Below, one piece after another: positions 51,520-63,469 of a stretch of DNA of 64,000 nucleotides. Numbering within the stretch: the stretch's first letter is position 1; each line of letters starts with the position of its first letter. Origin of the DNA: Sitta carolinensis (taxonomy: Eukaryota > Chordata > Aves > Passeriformes > Sittidae); the NCBI GenBank assembly GCA_032173965.1, contig CM063289.1:30174690-30238689 (forward strand). Reading direction: 5' to 3'. Below the pieces are notes generated by a model that saw only the letters and a program-made list of their open reading frames with translations, made no database searches and was not told the origin of the DNA. A program made the translations under genes and the position numbers.

Positions 51520-54190
51520 GAGATTTCCAGTCATGGCACAAATATTACATATGCATGAGGAAAAATTTGGGTTTGGTGAAAGCAAATAAAAGCAGGAAAG
51601 GTCCAGCAAGGCCCAGCTCTGCTCCCATCCCCTCCTGCAGGAGGTGCAGCAGCCAGGGCTGGATGAGAAATGGGAATTACCTGGTTTGCACAAGGTAAAC
51701 TGTCAGTGCAAAAAATAAAAGCCCTAAAAGCACAGAACATCCATTTGTGGTTTCCTCCATCAGAGAATTTGAGAGCAGTGAGAGATTCTACACTAGAGAT
51801 CTTTTTTTTTTTAAAAAAAAAAAATAAATAATGCTGCCAGTGTCTTAATTGGGGATTAAAATCCTTAATGATGTGAAATGAAAGAAAAGAGACAACTCCC
51901 AAGACCTTCAATTGGACTTGGTGTCCTGGGTGTTTAATGAAGGCTTTGTTCCCCCATAACCTCCACTCAGAAGTGATTCCAGCCCCATCCTGCTCATCAA
52001 ACCTGGGCTGCAGCTCCTTTGGATTTTTAAAGTCAGCCCCCACTGTGGCATTCTGTCAGAACCAATGGACATTTTGGGAGAGGAGCACTGCAAAAATCTG
52101 CTTTTTTTAATTTTTTTGGGGGGGTTATTTTTGTTTTACCTCTGCCTTCACTTTTTTAGCACACACAAGAGGTGACTTTTTAGATCGAGAACCATCTGAG
52201 CAGTGTCATTTTCTCCAGAGAAGATCCCTGTTCCTCCTCCCCACAGGGAGAATAAAAAAAGGGGGAAAAACCCACAAAGAGACTTTGAGCTGCATCAAAA
52301 TCAGGCTGCAAAGCAGGAGAGGGCTGTGCTGACAGCTCCAGCCTGGCCCCAGCTTCTGTGACCTTCAGCAGATTCTTTGTCTGCCACAGATAAAGGCAGG
52401 GAGATGCTCTGGGGCTCAGCTCCAAGAACTGGGGAGGTGGGAAGGATTTCACCACCTCCTTGGCTGTCTGTTTTTAAGGATGGGGGGGAGGGAATAGAGA
52501 ATAATTTGCATTTTTCCGATGGTCAGACAAAATGCATGTAGCACAGCCAAGAGAAATGATTTGGATTTGCAGGCTGGTCTGTCCTAATCAAGGGAATAAA
52601 CAAGGAAAAGCTTCATTTCTGGGGGAAAAGCTGGTTTTTCTGCCCCCTAAATTCAACCCAAAAGCAGTCAGGCAGTTAAAAGGATGAGGTGAAAAGTGTC
52701 AGCAATCCTGCCAAGGACTTTATAATTGTTCTGCTCCAGAATAAAATTAAATCACCAGGGTTTGGGACCTGTCGTGCTGCTTTGTATTTTGCACGAGAGA
52801 AAAGAACCAGAGTGGACTGGAAACTCACCTACATAGGCAGACTTGCTCCCTGTCCAGCTTGCCTTGATTTTATCAGAGTAATGATCCTGAAACAAGCATA
52901 AAATAAAAATTATAAGGATTTCACAGTGCAAGAAAGCCAAAGCTGGGGGAGGGTGGCACTTGTGGTTTAATGCTAATCAGAAAAAAAATTATTTTGAGAT
53001 TGGAAAAAAATCTACCTCCAACTTGGGATAGTGGAAGGTGCTCCTGGCCATGGCAGGGGTGGGATTGGATGGGATTTAAGGTCCCTTCCTTAACCATAAC
53101 CTGCCCAAATCATTCTGGGATTACTTTGGCCCTGGAGACTGGGAGCTGTCAGCCTCCAGTGATGTGTTCTCACAGCTGGGGTTTAAAATCTCTGCCTAAA
53201 CAAATCTGGGAGCTCACATTCCCTAGGGAGGCCTTACACACCCAGAAAGAAACCTGGAATTCCATCAGCCCTCACACCCTGCAGCCCCTCTGGGCCCTGG
53301 GAGGGCTCTGAGCTTTCTCCCCTCCAGGTGAGCCCCCCAGCTCTGTGAGGGTGATAAAACCCCCAGGGGATGGGAATTCAGGGGGAGCTGCAGCAGGGAG
53401 AGTCTTAACAAGTGAAATCATCTTTCCTTTCCTTCTCCTGCAGCCCAAGGGCTGCACAGTCCCTGCTGCAGGTGTGCAAACAGAGGTGGCAGCTTCTAAA
53501 CCCCCCCAAAACCCAGCAGGGAGTGGCAATTCCTGTGTTCCCAGTGCTGGTCCCAGCCTTGCTGTGTGGGACTGGGACCAGGGCATTTCCTGAGCTGGCA
53601 CAAGGTTTGGGATTGCCACTGACACCTCGGGAATGGATCCAAACTCCAGTGGCCAAGGGCTGGTGGAGCTCTGGCACTCAGCCCCAGAGCTGCTCCATGC
53701 CCAGGAGGAGCCCCAGCCATCCCCTGCCCTCATTCCCAGGGAACAAGGAGGGAAAATCCCACCTGGAATTCCCCAGGGATGTTCCTGAGCCAGGCAGAGG
53801 GGGCAGGATTCCTGTGACCATCACTTCCCGTGCTGGAAATGGGATCACACTTTTAATAAGTGCTGGTGAAATCATTGTGTGGAGGAGGAAAATAAATTGT
53901 GTTAAGGCCAGTCTGCCTTGCCACAGTCCTTGTCCCTGTGCCAGGTTTGTCCTGTCCACATCCAGCAAGGAAAGCAAAATAAACAAATTTGACACGGCAC
54001 CTCCTCCACGGACGTGTGGCCGCTGCAGAAAATCAAAGTTTGAGTGGAAAAGCTGCTGCTCTGCCTATCTGTGCAACATCCCAACCTGCTCACACCCCCT
54101 GGAAACTGTCAGGGCAAAACCAGAGAAATGCTGACGTTGACTTGTGCATCCTGAGGGGGATGAAAACACAGCCAAAACAACCCCAGAGCC
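51520..54190. other. GNG12 5' intron around the 5' UTR exon
   Basis: Apart from the candidate exon at 52829-52886 no gene is recognised. A CR1 end lies at about 53020-53120. Confidence 0.4.
52829..52886 (-). other. GNG12: Candidate GNG12 5' UTR exon
   Basis: 58 nt between acceptor TGCTTGTTTCAG and donor GTGAGT on the minus strand, between the proposed first exon (ending 59240) and the coding exon. Its sequence ends in CCTATGTAG, an ATG directly followed by a stop, so it cannot extend the coding region in that frame. Mammalian GNG12 also has non-coding 5' exons. Confidence 0.45.
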
Positions 54191-54194
54191 CAGG

Positions 54195-55010
54195 GAATGG
54201 TTTGGGTTGGGAGGGACCTTCAGGGATCAGCCAGTGCAAGCCCTCCTTTAATGCATCTGAGAAGGAATTCCAGCTCCTGGGGCTGCTTTCCAGCCCAGAG
54301 CCACACTGATCCTCCTGCCTAATCAAAGCTCCTATCAAACCAGTCACAAACCCCCACAAAGCCAGCATTGCTGGCATAGTTGGAGGCTGGTGTAATGCAC
54401 CCCCTGCAAAAGCCTCCTCTGAGGCCAGGCCACGCTGGGCAAGGAATAAATCAGGGAAGGGCACGTGGGCTGAGGAAATTCCACAGCTGGATGGGTCCCA
54501 GTCCCTCTGGCCAAGGCTGGCAGCACCAGCCAGGTCCTCCTGCACTGCAGGGGTTCCAGTTCCAGCTGCTTTGCAGGATGGAATCCCTTGCAAGCTTTAC
54601 AGCAACATAAACCAGACTGAGCTGAGAAAAGGAGGGTCCCTCTCCCATACAAGTCAGGGACACTTTGTGCTTAACCCAGTGCCAAAACCCCCCGACTTTG
54701 GGAGGGGGTTTGAAGCTACAAACAGAGCTGAAAATGTAATTTGGGATCTGCTCGAAATTATTCACAGCAACCAGAGAATCCCACACTGGTCTGGGTTGGG
54801 AGGGAGCTCAAAGTTCACCTCATCCCAACCCCCCTGCCATGGGCAGGGACAACTCCCAGTGTCCCAGGAAGCTCCAAAGCCCATCCAGCCCGGCCCTGGG
54901 CACATCCAGGGGCAGCCCCAGCTGCTCTGGGCACCTGTGCCAGGGCCTGCCACCCTCCAGGGAGGGATTTATCCCTAATAGCTCATCCAAACCTGCCCTG
55001 TTTTTCCCTT
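54195..55010 (-). mobile_element. CR1 LINE fragments, reverse orientation
   Basis: 54195-54310 (GGTTTGGGTTGGGAGGGACC) and 54780-55010 (TGGGTTGGGAGGGAGCTCAA, CATCCAGGGGCAGCCCCAGC) are two separate reverse CR1 ends. Confidence 0.75.
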
Positions 55011-55824
55011 TCTGTGATAACCACCAGTCACTGATGTTTCCCTGGGTCAGGCTGCAAGGCTCCCAGGGCATTCTCTTGGAAACTGGGAGGGAGGATTTTC
55101 TCTCCTCAGAAAAACCTTCTGGTTATGTGCTCTGGGGGAGGTTGGGGCACAAGGAAAACTCTCATTTAGATGGGAAACCCAGCCAAGATCTGCCCCCGGG
55201 CTCCCACTGGCTCTGCACAGGGAATGGCTCTGCAGAGCAGCAGAGCCCAGCCTGGATCAGGGCAGAGCCTGGGAATGCAGGAATTCAGGCAGGGGCAGCA
55301 GGACTGGGATGGGCTTTTCCACCTCCCAGCACTGGGGAGAGCCAGGCTGGAGGGTCCCAGCAGAGCCAGGGCTCTGGTACCACTCATCAGAGGAAGGCAG
55401 GGATCCCACATCCCCAAACACTCACCTGTCCCTGCACAGCAGGTTTGGAAAGGGGGTAAACGAAGGGGCAGCAAGGCTGGGTCCTGCCTGAGCTGAGCTG
55501 AATGTTTCACCAAGGAGCTGATCCCAGCTGCCTCAGCTGCTGCAGCACAAAGAATCCTCCCCACACACTTTTCCCCTTTCCCTCCTCCCTCTGGAACTCC
55601 ATCACATGCCAAGACGCTGATACGGACACAGGAAGCTGAATATAAACACATTGCCTGTTTTACCAAATATTCAAAGGAACACAACTAAAAATACTCAGCT
55701 GCTGGTGTGCAGGAACGTCCCAAAGCTGTGATTCCCCCCCCCCCCCCAGCCTGGGGCTCCAGGAACCTGGGAGCTGGGATTTGGGGCACTCTGAACCCCA
55801 GGCCTCAGCTTTCACACAATCCCA

Positions 55825-56340
55825 ACTGCTTTGAGTTGGAAGGCAGCTGAAAGATCAGCTTGTTCTGTTCCCCTGCCAGGGCAGGGACACCTCCCACTGT
55901 TCAGGCTGCTCCAGCCTGGCCTTGGGCACTGCCAGGGATCCAGGGGCAGCCACAGCTTCTCTGGGAAGGGCCTGCCCACCCTCCCAGCCAGGAATTCCTT
56001 CCCAAGATCCCAGCCAGCCCTGCCCTCTGGCAGGGGGAAGCCATTCCCTGCCCTTCCATCCCTTGTCCAAAGTCTTTCCATCTTTCCTGCAGCTCCTTCA
56101 GGCCCTGCAAGGCCACCCTGGGGTCACCCCAAAGCTCCTCCTCTCCAGGTGATCAATCCCAGCCTCTCCCAGCAGAGCTGCTCCATCCCTCTGACCACCC
56201 TGGAGCCCCCTCTGGATCCCCTTGTCTCCTGTGCCCCCCACAGCCGTGCAGGGCTGTCACCAGAAGCTGCAGGAGTGGATCCCCTCCTCCCCAGGGACAC
56301 CCGGCTGGAAGGAGCTCAGCAGCTCCACAATAAGGAATGC
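55825..56340 (-). mobile_element. Longer CR1 LINE fragment, reverse orientation
   Basis: The end GCTTTGAGTTGGAAGGCAGC is followed by CCAGGGATCCAGGGGCAGCC, GGCAGGGGGAAGCCATTCCC and CCTCTCCAGGTGATCAATCC. About 500 bp, so longer than most copies here. Confidence 0.8.
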
Positions 56341-57254
56341 TGCACCCCCTGGGAATGCTGGGGGTCTCTCCAGGGGCTGGGTGTACCCCCAGCTTCCTGC
56401 TTCCTAAAATCCCACAGGGAATCCCACCTCAGCCCAGCCACCCCGAGCTCAGTCTCAGCTTCTGCTCTGTCTCACCAATCCCTGCAAAACACAGAAGGGA
56501 AAACTTTGGCTTTTTATTTATTCTTTTTTTTTGGTCACCCTTCCAAATCCCCCCTCAGGTTATTGCTGAGAGCAGGAACAATGTGAGCCCAAGAGCTCCC
56601 AACACTGAGGTTTGGAAAAACGAGCCCCAAACTGTGGGAGATTGCAAAATTCACCAAAGAGCTGCACGGTTCCAGCAGGGCAGGAATCCCAAGAGCCACC
56701 AAACATCTCTGCAGCTCCCATTTCCCAAGAAAAAAAGTGAGTCCATGATGACTTTGAGGAACTGGGGGTGTTCCCTGCCAATTAATGGGGTTTCACTCCC
56801 ACTCCTGCCCCTGCCCAGGGGAATCTCTGTGCCAGAAATACAGAAACACAGGGCCCAGCAGCCTTCCCCCATTCCCAGGGTTTGTGCAAGCACAGATGGA
56901 GTTGCAGCAACTCAATCCTGCCTGGAACAGGGCTCCAAGGCTGTGGTGGTGTTTCCCCTTGATAACTGTAAACCTTTGGAAATGATTCCCTCTGCCCCCT
57001 GCAGGGATCTCTGCTCTGGCAAAGGGGACAAAGGGAAAGGGTGGAGGGGGAGGATGTCTGGGGCTGCAGCAAGGATTTCTGGAGCAACGTGGATGTGCTT
57101 TCACAACCACTGGGATTTGGGAAGCTGTGGCCAAGGCAGGAGCACGTTCCCACCCCACAGAGCCAAAGTGCTCAGCATCTTTCAGCAACTCTTGCAGGGA
57201 TGGTGGAGCCAGAAAAAGGAGGGAGAGGGACTTTTTAAACAGGCAGGGAGGGAC

Positions 57255-57515
57255 AGGACCCAGGGAATGGCTCCCACTGCCAGAGGGCAGGGCTGGATGG
57301 GATTTTCTGTTCCCTGGCACAGGGTGCCCAGAGCAGCTGGGGCTGCCCCTGGATCCCTGGCAGTGCCCAAGGCCAGGCTGGACAGTGGAGCTGGAGCACC
57401 CTGGGATGGGCTCTGGGTGGGATTTTATTTTTAATCCCATGGCAAGGCTGTCACTGGGTGGGATTTTAGCTCCCTCCCACCCCTAACCAATTCGGGATTC
57501 CATAATTCCACCGTG
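57255..57515 (+). mobile_element. CR1 LINE fragment
   Basis: GGGTGCCCAGAGCAGCTGGG, GCTGCCCCTGGATCCCTGGC, GGCCAGGCTGGACAGTGGAG, ending CAATTCGGGATTCCATAATT. Confidence 0.8.
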
Positions 57516-57519
57516 TCAC

Positions 57520-59035
57520 CCCAGGCCCTATGACAGAGAACTCGACATGGATCTGGGTCAAATATTCCCAGACATTTTAGCAACAGAACCTTAAAAACTT
57601 AAGAACTTCCAGTACTCAAAAAGTTACCATATTGCTAAAGAAACATTCTATTTGAAATAAAAAAAATATATAAAGCCTACAGCACAACTTATTAATTTGA
57701 TTTAACGCCAGAGAGATTGGAGAGTTGTTCTGCTGCCTGGGAGCCCAAGAAACTCCTCCAGGGTAACAGGAGAATTTAATCTTTCAAGGAAAAATCCTCC
57801 ATCAGCTGGGTGATCATGGAAGGAGCTTGCCCTCAGCATCAATCATTGTTTCCCCTCTGGAATTGATTGCTCTTTGATTGGAGATATCCCAAAAGCTGGA
57901 TGGAACACGGGATTGAGGAGTCATTAACTGCACACTAATCCCTCAATCTCATTTAGTGCCACAAAATCCTGCCACTGTCCACTACAGCCCTGCACTCCCA
58001 GAGCTGTATTTCGAATTTACACCCCACAAAAACACCCAGGAGTAACGTGCCCCTGGTCCTGGGGGTTCTCAATTAAAACCTGGGGTAATCACCTGGAAAC
58101 TCGCTGGGAATTCTGTCTGGTGTTCTGTTCTATTCTATTGCCACGCTAATTTAATCACAGAATCACGGCATATCCTGATCATGGAGTCCAGCTCAGGACA
58201 ATCCCAAAATCTCACCCTGTGCCTCCCTAAACTCGGAACCAGGACAATTCCCTGGGGATCTGCTCAGTGCCCACCACTCCCTGCAGGAAGAACCTTGCCC
58301 AAAATCCAACCTAAACCCCTCCTGGCACAGCTCCAGCTCCTTCCTAAAAACACCAGGCTAAAAACCACAATATACACTCTGCCAAAAAAAAAAAAAAAAA
58401 AAAAAGTAAAGAATTTAAACTCGCCATAAAGAATCGCAATTTAAAAGTTACTAAAGGAACTAAAAACTTCCAGGAGTTGGGAGTCCCTTCCAGCTCAGGA
58501 TGTTCTGCAATTCCATGATTCCAAGGAAACTTTTCACTGCGACAGGGCGTGTAATCTCAGTATCGACACGAAACCTCCCGGAATAATGAGAATAATGACG
58601 CTTCCCACTAATTAACCTCCTTCCCACACTCATCCCACAGTTCCCCGCACGTGGGAAACTTCTCCCGTCAAGCAGAGCTCCGTGATTCCAAGGAAAACCC
58701 GTGGCTGGGAATATTAAAATGGATGAAATTTAAAGGATTTAGCTGAAAGCTGGGGCGGCCCCCGTGGAGTTGGAGCTGCCAGCTCTGGGCATCCACGGGG
58801 AAGGTCTGCAGGGAAGGAGGAGGAAAGGAAGAAAAACCTGCCTATTTCAGGATTATTTTCGCCTAATTAAACATATCATTTTTTACATAATTAACCAGAT
58901 TTTGCCTCGCACGCCACTTGTTGAGCCACACCGCAGCGGCGCGCCACGAATCCTCCTCAGCACGACAAAAAGAAAAAAAAAGAAAAAAACAGGGAGAAAA
59001 ACATAAAAAAAATTAAAAATAAGACCTTATAACCA
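57520..59035. other. GNG12 proximal intron, mostly unique
   Basis: 57540-58130 is repeat-poor AT-rich DNA. A reverse CR1 end lies at about 58150-58340 and an A run at 58383-58404. No exon recognised. Confidence 0.45.
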
Positions 59036-59039
59036 CCCA

Positions 59040-59400
59040 ACCCCCGCTCGGGCCCGACCCGCCCCACCAGGCCCGGCGGCCGAAGGGGCCGGGCCGGCGC
59101 TTCCCGCTGCCCCCGCGGGGCCGGGCGGGCGGGGCCGGGTGGCGGAGCTCGCTGTTCCCACCGGGAAGAGCCCTGGGCAGGGCGGTGGAGCCCGAAATTC
59201 CCGCCGGGAACCCCCCCAGTCCCGGCTGCCCGTACTCACCGAGCGCCGCTCCCGGAGCTCCACGGGCGACCGGAGCGGGAGCGAGGCCACGCCCACCGAA
59301 CCAAGCCACGCCCACGCTTCCCACTCGACCACGCCCATCCAGCGTGACCACGCCCCTCCCCGTTCGGGATGGGGCGTGGCCATGCGGGGATGGGCGTGGA
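59040..59400 (-). promoter_or_regulatory. GNG12: CpG island and probable first exon of GNG12
   Basis: GC-dense sequence with a consensus minus-strand donor (GTGAGT, 59239-59234) after GCTCG ending at 59240. The first exon is therefore non-coding and ends at 59240; the transcription start probably lies between 59260 and 59400. Intron 1 would be about 6.4 kb if the exon at 52886 is used. Confidence 0.55.
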
Positions 59401-59506
59401 CGAGCTGCTGGTGGGCGTGGCCATGTGGGTATCCCAAATCCATCCCGATGTGGAATTCCCCGGGCAAACCCCCAGATGTTTAAAAGTCTCTGTTTCCCAA
59501 CCCAGC

Positions 59507-59884
59507 TGTTGAAGAAGGAGTCAGGAGTGTTCAGCTGATGCTCTCAAGGTTGCTTTATTGTTTCTTGTCTCAGATATTTTCTGTCTGCCCTGCCCGGGTC
59601 TGTTCAGCAGGGCAGCCCCAGGCACACTCTCTGCCCACTGATTTTTATGCTACAAATTCCCTGTTAGTTCTTTACAGTGCTGATCCAATGCCCGTCACCT
59701 GTGTCAGACAGTTCCATTCTACTCCAATCCAATCCCCAAGTGCCACCATCCCCAAGGAGATGGGGTTGGGGAGAAGAAGGAAGGAGGACAGGACAGGGCC
59801 CAAGTCCCTCCATCTCACCCCCTGAGCCCCCAGGGGAAAAATCCCCAAAATTTCCCTTTTCACTCGACAACCACTACTATCATG
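59507..59884 (-). mobile_element. Probable solo LTR, minus orientation
   Basis: The plus strand starts TGTTGAAGAAGGAGTCAGG. Reverse complement shows a polyadenylation signal (AACAATAAAGCAACC) near its 3' end. CCAGC occurs on both sides (59502-59506, 59885-59889). Unrelated to the other LTR family. Confidence 0.6.
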
Positions 59885-59964
59885 CCAGCTAAACTTCGGT
59901 GCCCTTTCATTCCTCATTCAAAGGTTTAATTTGTTCCAAACTCAAAGCCCAGGAGTCCTTGAGG

Positions 59965-60360
59965 TCTGTGCCCCCCCCTGCCAGGGTCTGTGCCCCCCTG
60001 CCAGGGTCTGTGCCCCCCTGCCAGGGTCTGTGCCCCCCCTGCCAGGGTCTGTGCCCCCCCTGCCAGGGTCTGTGCCCCCCTGCCAGGGTCTGTGACCCCA
60101 ATGCCAGGGTCTGTGCCCCCAATGCCAGGGTCTGTGACCCCAATGCCAGGGTCTGTGACCCCAATGCCAGGGTCTGTGCCCCCCTGCCAGGGTCTGTGAC
60201 CCCAATGCCAGGGTCTGTGCCCCCCTGCCAGGGTCTGTGCCCCCAATGCCAGGGTCTGTGCCCCCCCTGCCAGGGTCTGTGCCCCCAATGCCAGGGTCTG
60301 TGCCCCCCCTGCCAGGGTCTGTGACCCCCCTGCCAGGGTCTGTGCCCCCCCTGCCAGGGC
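59965..60360. repeat. Minisatellite of about 21-22 bp
   Basis: CCCCCTGCCAGGGTCTGTGC alternating with CCCAATGCCAGGGTCTGTGA, about 19 copies. Confidence 0.96.
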
Positions 60361-60719
60361 TCTGGAGCCCCTGGGTGCGGCTGGGATCATCCAGGACTGT
60401 CAGAGCCATCCCGGGTTCCCACTCGGGCTAGAGGACCCGTCGGGATGGGGAGGTGGGAGCGTGGATCTGGTGGGAATTTGGGGAGTAGGGGCTGTGGCGG
60501 TCGCTAGGGAGGGGCAGGTCCGGGATTTGTAGAGGCTTGTCCGCCGCCCCAACGAGCCCGGCGTGTCTGTGCTTGCGGGGCTTTGATCCCGCCATCACCT
60601 GGGAATACATTTGTCTCCAGAGGCAGGGGAGGGTGCGCATTGAAATTTAAATGCGGGTTCCTGCCTGGGAGCTGCAGGAGGGAGAAGGGTTGGAAAATGA
60701 AGGGGAGGGAAGCCCTGGC

Positions 60720-60800
60720 GCAGGTTGTCCGGGGAAAATGTGGCTGTGCCTGGATCCCTGGAAGTGTGCAAGGCCAGGTTTGGAGCACCCTGGGATAGAG
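60720..60800 (+). mobile_element. CR1 LINE fragment, left part (split by LTR)
   Basis: GGATCCCTGGAAGTGTGCAA, GGCCAGGTTTGGAGCACCCT. Its continuation is at 61102-61180 (TGCCCATGGCAGGGCTGGAA, AAGGTCCCTCCCACCCCAAA). Confidence 0.8.
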
Positions 60801-60805
60801 GAAGG

Positions 60806-61101
60806 TGTTACCGTGACACACAGAGGGAACACACAGTAACACACACAACAGGGGTTCAGGTAGAGAAGGAGAAAAGAACTTTTTAGTTTATTGTTGACTT
60901 TGTATCTATAGTTTCTGGCCACTGATCAGAGATTGTACAGAGAAGTTCCCACCTCTCCATCTCCACTGGTCACTTGAGAAGTCCATCAGGTGATTTCTTT
61001 TCACAAAGGAATGCAAACATGATCCTTCTTTATCTTACAGTTCATGAGAACTGACTCCATCACACCCAAACAAATCAGAAGGTTTATTTTCAGGGATAAC
61101 A
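60806..61101 (-). mobile_element. Solo LTR, ERV type, copy 4, inserted in a CR1
   Basis: 296 bp, TGTTACCGTGACACAC to CAGGGATAACA on the plus strand, with the inverse terminal TGTTA/TAACA. It is flanked by GAAGG on both sides (60801-60805, 61102-61106), a 5-bp target duplication as expected for ERVL-type integration. This is the best-preserved copy of the family. Confidence 0.9.
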
Positions 61102-61106
61102 GAAGG

Positions 61107-61180
61107 TGTCCTGCCCATGGCAGGGCTGGAATGGGATGGGCTTTAAGGTCCCTCCCACCCCAAACCAGTCTGGAATTGTG
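61107..61180 (+). mobile_element. CR1 LINE fragment, right part
   Basis: Continuation of 60720-60800 after the LTR. The reconstructed junction GGAAGGTGTCCTGCCC matches the usual CR1 consensus at this point. Confidence 0.8.
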
Positions 61181-61184
61181 TGGA

Positions 61185-62095
61185 GCTCCAGGCAAACTGG
61201 GGAAGATGCTGCGCTCATCCCCATCCCCACCTCTGCCCGGAGTGTGACCCCATGGAGAGGAAAAACCTCTCCTTGCTCTTTTCCGTGCTTTTGCCCCATG
61301 CCAGCAGGGGCGGGCAGTCGCTGTCCCTGGCACTGCCAGGCTCTCCCGGCTCCAGCCTGTCTCCAGAGCGGATTTTATGGAGAGGAGCCGGGATCACCAG
61401 TCTTCTCGGCTCCTCTTGATTGCGAGTCCAGCTGGGAACACGGCGATGCACAGGAGGACCTTGTCCTGTATTAAGCCCCAACGAAAAAAAAAAACAAAAA
61501 ACCCAGCAAAACCTTTAGGAGAACTGTTAAAAGAGAAGGAATTCCTCCCTCCATTCCCGGTTAAAAACACGGCAATCCCGTTTTCCCCGCCGTGGCCACC
61601 GGGAAGCGTTGCCCTCTCGTGGGCTAAAGCAGCAGCTTCCCCCCGCTCAGTCCGGACCCAGAGCTCAATTAGCCAGCGTTCATTAACGACCTGTGGCCTC
61701 GCAGCGCAGCACTCCCAGCTCCTCGAGCAGGAGCTCCTCGGGGTTTCCTGGAGTTTGCCAGGGATTCCCAGCAGCTTTCCTGGCGCTCCTGTGCCTCTCC
61801 AGTTGGCCAGGCTGGGCACGCTGGGGCTCGTGCTGCGCGTACTGGGAATACTGGGGCACGCAGCGGGCACGCTGGGAGGGCACGCTGCTCTCAGCTCTGT
61901 GTTTTCTCTATTAAATATTTATTTTCCTTTCCACCAGGGGAGGGATAAAGGCTCAGCAAGAGGGGATCGCTTGTTTTTCCTTCCTTTTTGTTCCCTCGCA
62001 GACATTCACCCAGAGGATGTCTCACCTTTGTCTGGGGGCAGGACTGAGTTCTTCGGATCCTGGTGATACGAGAACTGGTTTCCCTTTTTCCTATG
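61185..62095. other. Intergenic DNA, no gene recognised
   Basis: A 229-residue plus-strand open frame is present (61377-62066), but I see no family motifs and no splice structure supporting it. Confidence 0.4.
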
Positions 62096-62099
62096 AACA

Positions 62100-62420
62100 C
62101 AAATATATATTATTTTAATTATTTTTTATTTTATTTTATATTTATTTTATTTTATTTTGATTTGTTTTGGTTTATTTTATTTATTTTTTATTTTCTTTTT
62201 AATTTAATTTAATTTATTTATTTTAATTTTATTTTATTTTAACATTTTAATTTTTTATTTTATTTTATTTATTTTTATTTCATTTCTTTTTTATTTTTTA
62301 TTTTATTTATTTATTTACTAATTCATTTATTTTTATTATTATTTTATTGCCATTATTTTTATTGTTATTAACATTTTATTAATAATAAATACCAATATTT
62401 ATTATTAATAAAAATTCTAG
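62100..62420. repeat. (TTTTA)n-type low-complexity tract
   Basis: TTTATTTTATTTTATTTA variants over about 300 bp. Confidence 0.93.
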
Positions 62421-62474
62421 CGCCACCTAGATCAAGGCACTCACTCTTCGATAACACAAAGGAATTTTTCCCCA

Positions 62475-62625
62475 TGAGGGTCTGGCACAGGAATTCCCAG
62501 AGCAGCCGTGGCTGCCCTGGATCCCTGGAGTGTCCAAACCCAGGACATGGCTGGGAGCTGCTGGGCCAGTGGAAATGTCCCTGGAGGGGCTTTGAGACCC
62601 TTCCCACCCCAACCCAGGCGGAGCT
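62475..62625 (+). mobile_element. CR1 LINE fragment
   Basis: GGCACAGGAATTCCCAGAGC, GGATCCCTGGAGTGTCCAAA, CTTTGAGACCCTTCCCACCC, in plus orientation. Confidence 0.7.
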
Positions 62626-63059
62626 GGCAGCGGGAAGGCCTGGGAGCAGGACCTGGAGCCGTGTCCGGGGTGGAATGCTGTCCCCTCCCCACCACCTGAG
62701 AACTCCCGTTCTTCCCTGCGTGCCGAGGTTCAGAGTTCAGCCAGGGGCTGCCTGCAGTGCTCAGCAGCAGCGGCTGCACTTTGGCCAGAGAAAGCAGAGC
62801 CACATTTCTTCTGCCTCTTTGACACTGCTGCTCCTTCCCACCTGGGATGCGCTGGATCCCTTTCCAGGGAGGCGGGGGATTCGCTGAATCACCTCAGGGG
62901 GATTTCCCAGATGGATCAGGGAAATTTGTGATGCTGGAGAAAATGAGCCACGTCACTCCCAGCCCAAATGAGCCTGGCAGGAGGCAGGCAGGAGCAGGCA
63001 GAGCAGAAAAAGCTCAATTATTGGACAAAAATAATTAATATTATATCATGTTCCCCCCC

Positions 63060-63465
63060 AAAACCCAGGGATTTTACCCCAGGATCTGTGCAGAACAGGA
63101 ATTTTGATTCAGTTTTCCCAGGATCTTTGCAGAATGGGAATTTTGATTCAGTTTTCCCAGGATCTTTGCAGAATGGCATCTTTGACTTGGCTTTCCCAGG
63201 ATCTTTGCAGAGCAGGAATTTTGATTCAGTTTTCCCAGGATCTTTGCAGAATGGGGATTTTTGATTCAGCTTTCCCAGGATCTTTGCAGAATAGGGATTT
63301 TGATTCAGTTTACCCAGAATCTTTGCAGAATGGGAACTTTGATTCCGTTTTCCCAGGAACTGTGCAGAACAGGAATTTTGTCTTGGTTTCCCCAGGATCT
63401 TTGCAGAATGGGAACTTTGAATTCAATTTTCCCAGGATCTGTGCAGAACAGGAATTTTATCTTGG
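63060..63465. repeat. 40-bp minisatellite, about 10 copies
   Basis: CCCAGGATCTTTGCAGAATG plus GGAATTTTGATTCAGTTTTC, with single-base length variants. Plus-strand open frames over it are repeat by-products. Confidence 0.95.
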
Positions 63466-63469
63466 TGGC

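Noticed and set aside
52752..52940. Coding exon reading DHYSDKIKASWTGSKSAYVG
   Set aside because: The splice-bounded part is only 58 nt and is better explained as a non-coding GNG12 leader exon. I recognise no protein with this peptide.
61377..62066. 229-residue plus-strand open frame
   Set aside because: No recognisable domain, no splice structure, ordinary intergenic composition.
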